A stretch of 64,000 nt of DNA from Actinotalea soli. GTDB taxonomy: Bacteria; Actinomycetota; Actinomycetes; Actinomycetales; Cellulomonadaceae. Location of the stretch: assembly GCF_017565425.1 (NCBI RefSeq), contig NZ_JAGEMK010000001.1:862984-926983 (forward strand), in the 5' to 3' direction. Numbering within the stretch: the stretch's first letter is position 1; each line of letters starts with the position of its first letter. Below are positions 52,304 through 60,583 of this stretch, piece by piece. The position numbers and the translations under genes were made by a program. The notes under the pieces were generated by a model. It searched no databases, had not been told where the DNA came from, and was given only the letters and a program-made list of their open reading frames with translations.

Positions 52304-55125
52304 CCCTGGACCATCTCGCAGCCCGCCTCACGCAGGAGGGCGAGCTGGGCGGGCTCCTCGACACCCTCGGCGATCACCTCGATGCCGAGCTCGCGCGCGA
52401 GCGCCACGACACCCCGGACCAGCGCCAGCGAGGCTGCGTGGTCGGGCAGGCCCGCGATGAAGCTCCGATCGATCTTGATCTGGTCCACCGGCAGGGACTG
52501 CAGCCAGGCGAGGGTCGAGAACCCCGTGCCGAAGTCGTCCAGGGAGATCCGGACGCCGATCTGACGCAGCTCGACCAGACGCTCGATCACGCCGGGCAGG
52601 TCGGACAATGACCGGCTCTCGACGACCTCGAGGTGCAGACGGTCCGAGGTGAGCCCGTTGCGGCTCAGCGCCTGCCGCACGGTCGGGACCAGGCGAGGGT
52701 CCACGAGGGTGGCTCCCGCCAGGTTCACCGCGACCCGCAGCGGCTCTACCGGCAGCGCCTCTGCCGCGGGCTCGCCCGCCCCTGCGCGCGACCACCCGGC
52801 CAGGGCCTCGCAGGCCGCTCCCACCGCCCACAGGTCGAGCTCGGTGACCAGTCCCGCCTCCTCGGCCAGGGGCAGGAAGGCCGCCGGGGCCAGCAGCCCG
52901 AGACGGGGGTGAGCCCACCGGATCAGGGCCTCCGCACCCACCACGGCGTCTCCGGTCCCGGGCGAGACGTCGACGACCGGCTGGAAGAACAGACGAAGCT
53001 GCCCGGCCTCGACCGCCTGGCTGAGCTCGGCCTCGAGGGACGGGGCACCCCGGCGCGGGTCCAGCTCACCGGCCAGGAGCACCTGGTTGCGACCGCGCTG
53101 CTTGGCCTCGTACATCGCTGCGTCCGCGGCAGCCAGCAGCCGGTCCCCTCGCCCGTCGGCCCCCACGTGGACGGCGACACCGACGCTCGCCGTCGTCCTG
53201 ACCTCGTGCCCGTCGACCCGGAACGGGTGGTCCAGGCCCGCCACGAGGCGCGCCGCGACGGTCAGGGCGTGCTCGTCGTCGTCGACCCCGTGCAGCAGGA
53301 CCGCGAACTCGTCGCCGCTGAGACGGCCCACGACGTCACCCGGGCGCAGCTCCCCGCGCAGACGAGCGGCGACCTGCCGGAGCAGCTCGTCCCCGGCGGC
53401 GTGACCGTGCTGGTCGTTCACGTGCTTGAAGTTGTCCAGGTCGCAGAAGAGCACCGCGGTGCCTTGACCGGGTTCTGCCCGGCGCAGGGACTCGTCCAGG
53501 CTCCGGCTGAACAGGACGCGGTTGGGCACGCCCGTCAGCGCGTCGTGCAGGGCCTGGTGGCTGACCCGCGAGAGCAGGCGCGCGTTCTGGAGGGCGGTCG
53601 CCGTCTGGTCCCCGACCCCGGAGATGCGGGCCATCGCCTCGGCCCCGACCGCGAGCCGGTCGGCGGGCGTCGCCCAGCTGGCGATCGCCACCCCCATGAA
53701 GCTGTCCCCGGCGACGAGGGGGGCCACCACGACGCTGCGTGAGCCGACCCGGTCCAGCAGCGCGCCGAGGCGAGGGCTGGCGTCCTGCGCGTCGATCACG
53801 AGGAGGTCGTGCCGGGTGAGGATGTCGGTGAGCTCGGGGGTGTCGTCCGGACGCAGCCGGGTGCCCATGATCTCCAGGGCCTCGTGCTCCTCGTGCCCCG
53901 TGGTCGCCGCCGCGCGCAGGATCCCCTCGGAGGGCTCCCACATCCACACCCCGCCGGACTGGCACCCGACGATCCCGGGCATGGCGTCGGTGACCACGCG
54001 CGCCACGGCATCGGCGTCGGTCGCGGCGGCGAGCTGATGGGCGAGGTCCAGGAGCGCGGTGGCCCGGCTCGCCTCGCGACGGCTGCCGTCCAGCGCCGTC
54101 AGCAGGTCCAGCGCGGCGGCGGCGTGCCGGGCGTAGGCCTCGAGCAGGTGCTCGTCCGCGGCGAGCGGGCGGTGGCCCTCGGAGTAGATGGCGGCGAGCC
54201 GCCCGTGGTGCCGGCGCGTGGAGGTCACGTCGACCACGACGGCTGCCTGCCCGAGGGACTCGCCACGGCTCAGCGCTGCGGCGAGCTCCTCGGCCCGCTC
54301 GGGGCTCAGGCCGCGGGCGTGGACCACGGGCCCCGCCCCGGTGGCCGGGTCCCCGTGGGCGACGAGCAGGTAGGAGGGGGCCAGGACGGCTGTCGCCGCG
54401 CGGTCCACGATGCGCTCGAGCACGGTGTGCACGTCGTCGCTGCTGACCAGGTCGCTCGAGGCGCGCTGGAGCTCCTCGAGCTGGCCCCGCAGGGCGGCCA
54501 GCTCGACGTCGGCCGACCGGGCCGAGCGCTCGGAACGGGACCTGTCGAACCAGCGCCGGGGACGTGTCCACGAGATCTGGAACTCGCACTGCTCGTGCCC
54601 GTCGGCCTGGCAGGTGCTCTGGACGATGCGGGCCAGGGGCTGGCCGAAGATCTGCGGCACGGCGGCGAGCATCCCCTGCACGAGCTCGCAGTCCAGCCGC
54701 GAGCGCAGGTGCTCACCCTTGGTACGCAGGTGGACCACGGCCGAGGTGGTGGTGCTGGAGACCACCTCCATCTCGGAGCGGGTCGTGAACTTGGGCAGGG
54801 CACGGGGCACCTGCCGGTAGACCTCACGCGGGTTGCCCAAGGACCGCAGGAGCCCGACGAGGGCTGGCTGCAGACCGTTGTCCAGCGCGTGCACCCCGAC
54901 GGCGAAGACGGTTCCCTCGCCGAGGACGGCGGTCGCAGCCTCGAACAGTCGCGTGCGGACCTCGTGCGCGAACCAGCTCGCACCGTCCTCGAGCTCGCTC
55001 AACGACTGCGGCACCCCGGCCAGGCGCAGCACCTCGGCCACCGCCTCGTCACCGCCCTGGGTCCGGACATGGCCCAGCAGCAGGGTCGTGGTGGCCCCGG
55101 AGGTCTCTCGCGCGTCGTTGGTCAT
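52243..55125 (-). CDS. Diguanylate cyclase/phosphodiesterase with V4R-like and GAF domains
   Basis: 960 residues, no membrane helix. Residues about 15-185 look V4R-like, ending CELVQGMLAAVPQIFG and CQADGHEQCEFQISW. A short coiled coil, a GAF domain (~235-375) and a second GAF (~390-530) follow. The GGDEF domain (~535-700) has RLSGDEFAVLL, an SGDEF variant still compatible with activity, and the RxxD product-inhibition site was not clearly found. The EAL domain (~705-950) has AEALIRW, EVVESRSL, SLDDFGTGFSTL, IKIDRSFI and AEGVEE, so all main metal ligands are present. It probably makes or breaks cyclic di-GMP in response to a ligand. ATG 55125 is a modest start with no strong ribosome site. Confidence 0.88.
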   Translation of the reverse strand: MTNDARETSGATTTLLLGHVRTQGGDEAVAEVLRLAGVPQSLSELEDGASWFAHEVRTRLFEAATAVLGEGTVFAVGVHALDNGLQPALVGLLRSLGNPREVYRQVPRALPKFTTRSEMEVVSSTTTSAVVHLRTKGEHLRSRLDCELVQGMLAAVPQIFGQPLARIVQSTCQADGHEQCEFQISWTRPRRWFDRSRSERSARSADVELAALRGQLEELQRASSDLVSSDDVHTVLERIVDRAATAVLAPSYLLVAHGDPATGAGPVVHARGLSPERAEELAAALSRGESLGQAAVVVDVTSTRRHHGRLAAIYSEGHRPLAADEHLLEAYARHAAAALDLLTALDGSRREASRATALLDLAHQLAAATDADAVARVVTDAMPGIVGCQSGGVWMWEPSEGILRAAATTGHEEHEALEIMGTRLRPDDTPELTDILTRHDLLVIDAQDASPRLGALLDRVGSRSVVVAPLVAGDSFMGVAIASWATPADRLAVGAEAMARISGVGDQTATALQNARLLSRVSHQALHDALTGVPNRVLFSRSLDESLRRAEPGQGTAVLFCDLDNFKHVNDQHGHAAGDELLRQVAARLRGELRPGDVVGRLSGDEFAVLLHGVDDDEHALTVAARLVAGLDHPFRVDGHEVRTTASVGVAVHVGADGRGDRLLAAADAAMYEAKQRGRNQVLLAGELDPRRGAPSLEAELSQAVEAGQLRLFFQPVVDVSPGTGDAVVGAEALIRWAHPRLGLLAPAAFLPLAEEAGLVTELDLWAVGAACEALAGWSRAGAGEPAAEALPVEPLRVAVNLAGATLVDPRLVPTVRQALSRNGLTSDRLHLEVVESRSLSDLPGVIERLVELRQIGVRISLDDFGTGFSTLAWLQSLPVDQIKIDRSFIAGLPDHAASLALVRGVVALARELGIEVIAEGVEEPAQLALLREAGCEMVQGYLLGRPAPVFSASERSTPA

Positions 55126-55289
55126 CTCGACCTGGTGATCGACCTCGCGAGGCCGATGTGAAGGAGTTCGACCGCTCCGCGTCGGGCGACCCCGCGACCA
55201 GGCCTGGGCAGGGCGCGGGGCCGGAGGTCCCACCCGCGCCCCCTGGCCGCCTGCCTACGCTGCAGGACGACCAGGGGTGGGAGCAGAGG

Positions 55290-56666
55290 ATGGACAGGAC
55301 CGTACCGATCCGCGGCATGACCTGCCGTGCCTGCGAGGTCCGCGTGGCCCGCTCCCTGCGGCAGCTGCCGGGGGTCGAGGAGGTCGCCGTCTCGGCCGCG
55401 CGGGGCCGTGCCCGGATCACGAGCAGCCGGCCGCTCCCCCGAGCCTCCCTCGAGCAGGCCGTCCTCGGCGCGGGGTACGCGCTGGGCGACCCCGATCGCA
55501 GCTGGGTGAGCCGGGACCGACGCGTGTGGCGCGACCTCGCGATAGGGCTCGGGGTCGTCGCCCTCGCTCTGGCCGGCGCGAGGATGCTCGGCCTCGAGGA
55601 GCTGGCGGGCCGCGTGGGTGCATCGGCGGGCCCTGCTGGCACGACGGGTGCGGCAGGCCTCACCGTCGCCCTGGTCCTCGGGCTGGCGGCGGGGCTCTCG
55701 GCCTGCATGGCCCTGGTCGGCGGACTGGTCCTGGCCGTCGCGGCCCGGCACGCCGAACGGCACCCGCAGGCGAGCCTGGCGCAACGCTGGCGCCCTCACC
55801 TGGCCTTCAACGCCGGGCGCGTCGTGGGCTTCACGGTGCTCGGGGCCGTGCTGGGCGCGGTGGGCGGCGTCGTGCACGTGACCGGCGGCACGCTCGCGCT
55901 GCTGACCCTCGTCGTCGCCCTGGCGATGGTCGCGATCGGCGTCCAGCTCACCGCCGTGTCGCCGCGCCTGGCCCACCTGACGCCGGCCCTGCCCGCCGGG
56001 GTGGCCACCCGCCTGGGCCTCGAGGGGCGCGGCGCGGGCGCCTACCGCGACGGGAGCACGGCCGCGCTGGGGGCGGCGTCCTTCCTGCTGCCGTGCGGCT
56101 TCACGCAGGTGGTCCAGCTCTCCGCCCTGGCGACGGGCGAGCCGGTGACAGCCGGCCTGATGATGGGTCTGTTCGCCCTCGGGACCGCCCCGGGCCTGCT
56201 CGGCGTCGGCGGGCTCACCGCTGCCGCCCGCGGCTCGGTCGGCCCCGTCCTGCTGCGGGTCGCCGGGGTCGGGGTCCTGGCGCTCGCGGCGGTCAACGTC
56301 GGTGGCGCCGTCACGGTCCTGGCCCCGGGAGCGACGGGGAGGGGCCCGGTCGCGGCGGGCACCACCGAGGTCACGGCGAGCCTCGAGGACGGGGTCCAGG
56401 TGCTGCGCACCGCGCAGGTGGTCGACGGCTACGCACCGGCTCACGCGACGGTGCTCGCCGGGACGGAGGTGCGCTGGGAGATCGACTCGACCGCGGCGAG
56501 CTGCGCGAGCGCCCTGCACGCCCCGGGCATGGGGGTCGAACGGGTGCGGCTCCTCGAGCCCGGCGCGAACGTCGTGACCTTCACGCCCACCGAGCCCGGG
56601 AGCCTGCACTACTCGTGCGCGATGGGCATGTACACCGGGGTGGTCGAGGTGCTGCCCGCGGGGTGA
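55290..56666 (+). CDS. HMA - membrane (UreH/DsbD-like) - cupredoxin fusion protein
   Basis: 458 residues in three parts. Residues ~1-65 are a heavy-metal-associated domain with MTCRACEVRV (CxxC). Residues ~80-345 hold six to seven helices resembling the UreH/TauE-SafE or DsbD membrane family (SACMALVGGLVLAVAARHAERH, FNAGRVVGFTVLGAVLG, FLLPCGFTQVVQLSALA). Residues ~360-458 are a cupredoxin-like outer domain with ALHAPGMG and LHYSCAMGMYTG, probable His/Cys/Met copper ligands. This suggests copper (or another soft metal) taken from the cytoplasm, moved, and handed to an outer site. ATG 55290 starts at the HMA domain; GGGAG lies upstream. A farther ATG at 55158 is the alternative. Confidence 0.85.
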   Translation: MDRTVPIRGMTCRACEVRVARSLRQLPGVEEVAVSAARGRARITSSRPLPRASLEQAVLGAGYALGDPDRSWVSRDRRVWRDLAIGLGVVALALAGARMLGLEELAGRVGASAGPAGTTGAAGLTVALVLGLAAGLSACMALVGGLVLAVAARHAERHPQASLAQRWRPHLAFNAGRVVGFTVLGAVLGAVGGVVHVTGGTLALLTLVVALAMVAIGVQLTAVSPRLAHLTPALPAGVATRLGLEGRGAGAYRDGSTAALGAASFLLPCGFTQVVQLSALATGEPVTAGLMMGLFALGTAPGLLGVGGLTAAARGSVGPVLLRVAGVGVLALAAVNVGGAVTVLAPGATGRGPVAAGTTEVTASLEDGVQVLRTAQVVDGYAPAHATVLAGTEVRWEIDSTAASCASALHAPGMGVERVRLLEPGANVVTFTPTEPGSLHYSCAMGMYTGVVEVLPAG

Positions 56667-57337
56667 GTGGACGGCACCGCAGCCCGATCCGCGAGGTGCA
56701 GGACGCACCTGCCGCCCGGCTCGGGGGTCTCGACGCGGTCGACCACCCACGGACCGGGGAGGCCGGCGAGCACGCCACGGACGAGTCCGAGGTGCAGGTT
56801 GCACACCACCTCGGGGCGTGCGCGGGCCAGGTCGCGCACCGGGCAGCTCCCGAGGCAGACCGTGCGCCCCTCGCTGCCGACCTCGGGGCTGAAGCCGAGC
56901 GCGGTCAGGTGCTCCGCGAAGGCACCGAGCTGGTCGCCCTGCGGAGGGGCGTCACGCACGAGATCGGCGCCGAGGGCCCGCCCGTCGCGCTCGGCCGTCT
57001 CGGCCGGGCAGTCCATCGGCCTGCCGTAGCCCAGCACGAGCGCGCGCTTCAGGTGCTCGCTCGCACCGACCTCAGGGACGACGGGCGCGGGGGTCTCGAG
57101 CGCGCGGTACAGCAGCCGTGGACGCCCGCGCCGGTGGCTGGCCTCGGGCTCGCTGCCGACGAAGCCCCCCGCCACCAGCCGGTCGAGGTGCTCACGCACC
57201 GTGTTGACGTGCAGCCCGACGGCCGCGGCGACCTCGGTGAGCGGCACGGGCGCCCCGCGCTCCTCGAGCAGCTCGAGGATGGCCACGCGGCTCTCGGAGG
57301 AGAGGGTCCGGTGGGCGCTGACGGAGGTGTCGACCAT
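56609..57337 (-). CDS. Winged-helix regulator with SufR-like cysteine motif
   Basis: 242 residues from ATG 57337 (GTG 57352 would add five). The N-terminal winged helix reads SSESRVAILELLEERGAPVPLTEVAAAVGLHVNTVREHLDRL with a GRPRLLYR wing. The C-terminal half has CLGSCPVRDLARARPEVVC, the spaced cysteines of SufR-type regulators that hold an iron-sulfur cluster, though the motif here is variant. It may regulate metal or Fe-S genes. Its 3' end overlaps the convergent HMA fusion gene by 58 bases. A CGGTCGTGACCG palindrome at 57352-57363 just upstream could be its operator. Confidence 0.82.
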   Translation of the reverse strand: MVDTSVSAHRTLSSESRVAILELLEERGAPVPLTEVAAAVGLHVNTVREHLDRLVAGGFVGSEPEASHRRGRPRLLYRALETPAPVVPEVGASEHLKRALVLGYGRPMDCPAETAERDGRALGADLVRDAPPQGDQLGAFAEHLTALGFSPEVGSEGRTVCLGSCPVRDLARARPEVVCNLHLGLVRGVLAGLPGPWVVDRVETPEPGGRCVLHLADRAAVPSTHPAGSTSTTPVYMPIAHE

Positions 57338-57400
57338 GTCCCGACTATTCACGGTCGTGACCGGTGGGACCCGGGACCTTCGGTGGGGGACGGCGGTCCC

Positions 57401-57628
57401 TCAGAAGCCTGCGCCCAGGCGGACCCCCAGCGCCTCGGTGCGGTAGGCGTCGAGGCGCGCCTCGGCGGCGCCTGCCGTGCGGCCGTCCCGGGCGCGGATC
57501 TCGCGGCCCTCGATGCGCAGCTCGGCGCGCTCGCTCAGCTCGACGATGATCGTGCCCCGCAGCCGACCGAGCCGGAGCACGGGGAGGCGGAGTCGGACGG
57601 CGCGGGAGTCGATGGTCAGGACGGTCAT
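57401..57628 (-). CDS. Small protein, unknown, downstream of ArsR-type regulator
   Basis: 75 residues (MTVLTIDSRAVRLRLPVLRL start), basic, with a short beta-prone N-terminal half and a charged C-terminal helix. No membrane helix or family recognised. Its ATG at 57628 is one base after the stop of the ArsR-type regulator gene (TGACATG), which argues for coupled translation and for a real gene. It could modulate that regulator, but there is no direct evidence. Confidence 0.6.
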   Translation of the reverse strand: MTVLTIDSRAVRLRLPVLRLGRLRGTIIVELSERAELRIEGREIRARDGRTAGAAEARLDAYRTEALGVRLGAGF

Positions 57629-57629
57629 G

Positions 57630-58232
57630 TCACTGCTCCTGCTCGGGCTGGGTGGCGGGCGGGGCGAGCTCCTCGGGGTTCACGACCGCGAAGAGACGGC
57701 CGGGTCGTGCGCCGTCGGGGCGCGTCTCGGGGGCGGCGTGCCTGCCGCGGAAAGGTTCGGCGAGGGCGTTGACGGCGTTCACCAGCTCACGCATCTCGTC
57801 GGGGGTGGCCCAGAAGCTCGCCGTCGTCACGGTCACGGTGTCCTGCCAGTCGGCGGGCATCTCGTGCTGACGGGCCATGAAGTCGCGGATCCGGTCGGCC
57901 TCTCGGAGCACCGTCAGGCCGACGAGCTCGCCGATCGCCCGCAGGGAGGCGGGGTTCTCCGGGTCGACGTCGAGGCGACGACCCCCGGTGCTCACGGGCC
58001 GCCAGGGCTTCTCGCGCCCGCGGGGCTCGGCGGGTTCGATGAACCCCGCCTTGGCCAGCGTGCGCAGGTGGAACGAGCAGTTCGCGACGGTCTCCCCGGT
58101 GCGTCCGGCGCACTGGGTCGCGGTCGCCTCCCCCGACTCGTCGAGGAAGTCGAGCAGGTCCATGCGGAGCGGGTGGGCGAGGGCCCGGATGCGCTCCGGG
58201 TCGGTGATCGCCGGGCGTTCGCTGGAGTTCAT
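57630..58232 (-). CDS. ArsR-like winged-helix transcriptional regulator
   Basis: 200 residues from ATG 58232. The helix-turn-helix segment reads PERIRALAHPLRMDLLDFL, then CSFHLRTLAKAGFI and a wing region GREKPWRPV; the C-terminal ~110 residues are a helical sensing part without Cys metal clusters, so it is unlikely to be a metal sensor. A frame extension upstream (MRKRCCAFYGGA) runs into the operator and is rejected. TACGGT 6 bases before ATG gives a leaderless start, though GGAG also lies just before it. An 18-bp inverted repeat covers its -35 region, so autoregulation is likely. Confidence 0.85.
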   Translation of the reverse strand: MNSSERPAITDPERIRALAHPLRMDLLDFLDESGEATATQCAGRTGETVANCSFHLRTLAKAGFIEPAEPRGREKPWRPVSTGGRRLDVDPENPASLRAIGELVGLTVLREADRIRDFMARQHEMPADWQDTVTVTTASFWATPDEMRELVNAVNALAEPFRGRHAAPETRPDGARPGRLFAVVNPEELAPPATQPEQEQ

Positions 58233-58238
58233 GGCTCC

Positions 58239-58244
58239 ACCGTA
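58239..58244 (-). promoter_or_regulatory. -10 box TACGGT of the ArsR-like regulator
   Basis: Minus-strand TACGGT ends 6 bases before ATG 58232. Confidence 0.55.
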
Positions 58245-58250
58245 GAACGC

Positions 58251-58292
58251 GCAACATCTCTTGCGCAAGAGTTATTGCGCAAGAGATGTTGC
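58251..58292. promoter_or_regulatory. 18-bp inverted-repeat operator of the ArsR-like regulator
   Basis: GCAACATCTCTTGCGCAA (58251-58268) and its exact complement (58275-58292) flank a 6-base spacer. Each arm ends in the self-palindrome TTGCGCAA, and CTCTTGCGCAAGAG (58257-58270) is itself a perfect 14-base palindrome. The site sits where the -35 box of the regulator's own promoter would be, so repressor binding there would block transcription. Confidence 0.75.
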
Positions 58293-58399
58293 GTGCTCGA
58301 CGCCCCGCCCGGCGCCTCGACGCGCGCCCCCCCCTCCTCGCCCGGGCCACGGCGCTCCCGGCCGGCCGCGGTCCGCACGCACCTCCGGCGGGCCGCACC

Positions 58400-59194
58400 T
58401 CAGGCCGGCAGCGTCGCCCGGACGATCGCCCCGTGCATACCCGGGCGCACCTCGTGGGTGAAGGTGACCTCGGCGTCGACGAACCCCGCCGCAGCGAGCC
58501 CCTCGAGGTACTCCTGGCGCGAGAGGGCGCCGGCGAGGCAGCCCGCGAAGTCCCCCCGCTCGGCCCGCTCGGCCGCGGTCAGGTGATCCTCGGCAACCAC
58601 GTCGGAGACCCCGATGCGCCCCCCGGGCACCAGCACACGCGCCATCTCCGCGAGGACGGCAGGCTTGTCGACCGAGAGGTTGATCACGCAGTTCGAGATC
58701 ACGACGTCGATCGAGTCGTCAGGGAGGGGCAGCGCCTCGATACGGCCCTCGAGGAACTCGACGTTGGTCGCCTGCGCCTCCGCGGCGTTGGCCCGTGCGA
58801 GCTCGAGCATCTCGGTCGTCATGTCGACCCCGTAGGCGAAGCCGGTGGGGCCCACGCGCCGGGCCGAGAGCAGCACGTCGATCCCGCCGCCCGAGCCGAG
58901 GTCGAGCACCCGCTCCCCCGGACGAAGGTCGGCGACCGCGGTCGGGTTGCCGCAGCCCAGGCTCGCGAGCACCGCGGCGTCGGGGAGGTCCGCCGTCGCA
59001 CCGCCGTAGAGCCCCGCCCCGAAGTCGACCCGCGGCGCCGCCACGTGCTCAGCAGCCCCGCCGCAGCAGTCCGACCCGCAGCACTCCTCACCCCCGCCCC
59101 CGGAGGCCTCGGGCTCGGCCCGCCCCCCTCCCGCGACCGTCAGCGCGGCCGCCGCGTAGCGCTCCCGGACCTGCTCGACCCGTCCCTCGTCCAT
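58400..59194 (-). CDS. arsM: Arsenite S-adenosylmethionine methyltransferase
   Basis: 264 residues. A Cys-rich segment near residues 35-45 ([10 protein letters not shown]) is followed by the SAM-binding motif [30 protein letters not shown], and the ArsM-typical [24 protein letters not shown] and [15 protein letters not shown], with the catalytic cysteines. It methylates As(III) in the cytoplasm to volatile or less retained forms. ATG 59194 has AGGAGGAG upstream. It is divergent from arsR with two dyad operators between. Confidence 0.92.
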   Translation of the reverse strand: MDEGRVEQVRERYAAAALTVAGGGRAEPEASGGGGEECCGSDCCGGAAEHVAAPRVDFGAGLYGGATADLPDAAVLASLGCGNPTAVADLRPGERVLDLGSGGGIDVLLSARRVGPTGFAYGVDMTTEMLELARANAAEAQATNVEFLEGRIEALPLPDDSIDVVISNCVINLSVDKPAVLAEMARVLVPGGRIGVSDVVAEDHLTAAERAERGDFAGCLAGALSRQEYLEGLAAAGFVDAEVTFTHEVRPGMHGAIVRATLPA

Positions 59195-59208
59195 GGCTCC
59201 TCCTAGAT

Positions 59209-59224
59209 ATCGACGCCTCTCGAT
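59209..59224. promoter_or_regulatory. ArsR operator 1 (ATCGA-N6-TCGAT)
   Basis: A perfect dyad ATCGA/TCGAT with a 6-base spacer in the arsM-arsR intergenic region. It lies just upstream of the arsM ribosome site. Confidence 0.6.
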
Positions 59225-59244
59225 GCCTGAGCCTCGCACCAGAC

Positions 59245-59260
59245 ATCGACAGGCGTCAAT
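59245..59260. promoter_or_regulatory. ArsR operator 2 (ATCGA-N6-TCAAT)
   Basis: A near-perfect second dyad 36 bases from the first, centre to centre, in the opposite orientation (CATCGACAGGCGTCAATAT against ATATCGACGCCTCTCGATG). Two sites fit repression of both divergent genes. Confidence 0.55.
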
Positions 59261-59280
59261 ATCTCGTGGAGAATGACCCG

Positions 59281-59664
59281 ATGACCACCGCGATCGAGAC
59301 CACCTCCGGCGCCCCGGAGCAGCCCGGCGCCCTCCCGACCGTCGCCTGCTGCGCCCCTCTCGCGCGGACGCCCCTGTCCCTCGCGGAGGCACAGGGGCTG
59401 GCCGGCGTGCTCAAGGCCGTCGCCGAGCCGGCGCGGCTGCGGCTGATCTCCCTCGTGGCCGCGCACGAAGGAGGGGAGGCCTGCGTGTGCGACCTGACCG
59501 AACCCCTCGGCCTGAGCCAGCCGACGGTCTCCCACCACCTGCGAACCCTCGTCGACGCAGGTCTGCTGCACCGCGAGAAGCGGGGGGTCTGGGCCTACTA
59601 CTCGTTGGTGCCCGGCGCGCTCGACGAGATCGCACGGGTGCTCACCACGACGACGCAGAGCTGA
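59281..59664 (+). CDS. arsR: ArsR arsenic-responsive repressor
   Basis: 127 residues. EACVCDLTEPLGLSQPTVSHHLRTLVDAGLL holds the As(III)-binding CVCDL motif at the start of the recognition helix, and the winged helix ends GVWAYYSLVPGAL. An extra VACCAP near residue 20 could bind metal too. It would repress arsM and itself and release DNA on arsenite binding. ATG 59281 has GGAGA upstream. Confidence 0.92.
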   Translation: MTTAIETTSGAPEQPGALPTVACCAPLARTPLSLAEAQGLAGVLKAVAEPARLRLISLVAAHEGGEACVCDLTEPLGLSQPTVSHHLRTLVDAGLLHREKRGVWAYYSLVPGALDEIARVLTTTTQS

Positions 59665-59724
59665 CGCCGGTCACGGTCGGGCGGCACCCCCGGGAGCGCC
59701 GGCCGCGCCGCGCACCGGCCGAGA

Positions 59725-59994
59725 TCAGCGCGAGCGGAGCGCGTCGATCAGCTCGGCCTTGGTCATCGAGGACCGCCCCCTGACCTCGAGCTCGGCGGCC
59801 CGCGAGCGCAGGTCGTCGACCGTCCAGTCCTCGTACGCGGGTGAGCTGCCACCGCTGCGGCCGACCTCGCTGCGCGAGGTCTTCGCCGCGGCGTTGGCGA
59901 TGCGCGCAGCCTTCTCCTTCGAGCTCCCCTCGGAGCGGAGCTTCTCGTAGAGCTCGTCGTCCTTGACGCTGGGACCAGGGTCGCGTCGCGGCAT
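59725..59994 (-). CDS. Small Rho_N-like (DUF7218-type) protein
   Basis: 89 residues. MPRRDPGPSVKDDELYEKLR followed by SKEKAARIANAAAKTSR and YEDWTVDDLRSRAAELEVRG ending SSMTKAELIDALRSR. The last part is a Rho-N/SAP-like helix-extended-helix motif that often binds nucleic acid. This small-protein family is common in actinobacteria and alphaproteobacteria, to my knowledge, with no known role. ATG 59994 has AGGAGG five bases upstream, the same leader (AGGAGGACACG) as the broken gene at 52061. Confidence 0.82.
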   Translation of the reverse strand: MPRRDPGPSVKDDELYEKLRSEGSSKEKAARIANAAAKTSRSEVGRSGGSSPAYEDWTVDDLRSRAAELEVRGRSSMTKAELIDALRSR

Positions 59995-60085
59995 CGTGTC
60001 CTCCTGGTGGTCGCGGGTCGATGACCTCTCGACCACTGTGCGCCCAGGCCTGCCCAGGCGCATCCGCAGGTGGCAGGGTGGTCGC

Positions 60086-60553
60086 GTGGACACCGAGGAC
60101 GGACTGGTCGCAGCCCAGGTCGCCGCCCTCGCCGCCCTGGGGTGGCCCGGGCGGGCCCGCTGGCAGCTCGCGCCCGGCACGGCAGCCGTCGCCGCCGGGG
60201 CGCTCGTCGGTGGAGCCGCTCTCTCCCTGGCCGGGGCGCTCCGGCACGGCCGCCTGCTCACCCCGCGCGTCGCGCCACCCGCTGCCGGCGAGCTGCACGA
60301 GCACGGCCCCTACGCGGTGAGCCGCCACCCCATCTACACGGGCCTGCTGGCCGCCGCGGCGGGGTGGGCGGTGCTGCGTCGACGCCCCGAGCCGCTCGCA
60401 GCCTGGCTCGTCCTCCTGGTGGTCCTCGACACCAAGGCACGCCGCGAGGAGCAGCACCTGGTGGCTCGCTACGGAGAGCGCTACCGCGCCTACCGAGCCC
60501 GCACCCCTCGCCTGCTCACCGTCCCCGGACGCGCCGGGGCCCGACGCCCCTGA
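60086..60553 (+). CDS. Isoprenylcysteine-carboxyl-methyltransferase-family membrane protein
   Basis: 155 residues with three to four helices. Its C-terminal half has the family motif GPYAVSRHPIYTGLLAAAAGWAV and then RREEQHLVARYGERYRAYRARTPRL, where His and Glu contact S-adenosylmethionine and substrate. Bacterial members (PEMT/ICMT family) methylate lipids or small molecules. GTG 60086 is preceded by CAGGGT with 6 bases between, close to the leaderless pattern. It ends in a hairpin. Confidence 0.82.
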   Translation: MDTEDGLVAAQVAALAALGWPGRARWQLAPGTAAVAAGALVGGAALSLAGALRHGRLLTPRVAPPAAGELHEHGPYAVSRHPIYTGLLAAAAGWAVLRRRPEPLAAWLVLLVVLDTKARREEQHLVARYGERYRAYRARTPRLLTVPGRAGARRP

Positions 60554-60566
60554 GGACGTCGGGCCC
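60537..60566. terminator. Terminator overlapping the methyltransferase stop
   Basis: GGGCCCGACG (60537-60546) and CGTCGGGCCC (60557-60566), a perfect 10-bp stem. The stop codon 60551-60553 lies in the 10-base loop. The convergent cupin gene ends 17 bases later. Confidence 0.65.
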
Positions 60567-60583
60567 TGGCGACGGGTGCAGGA

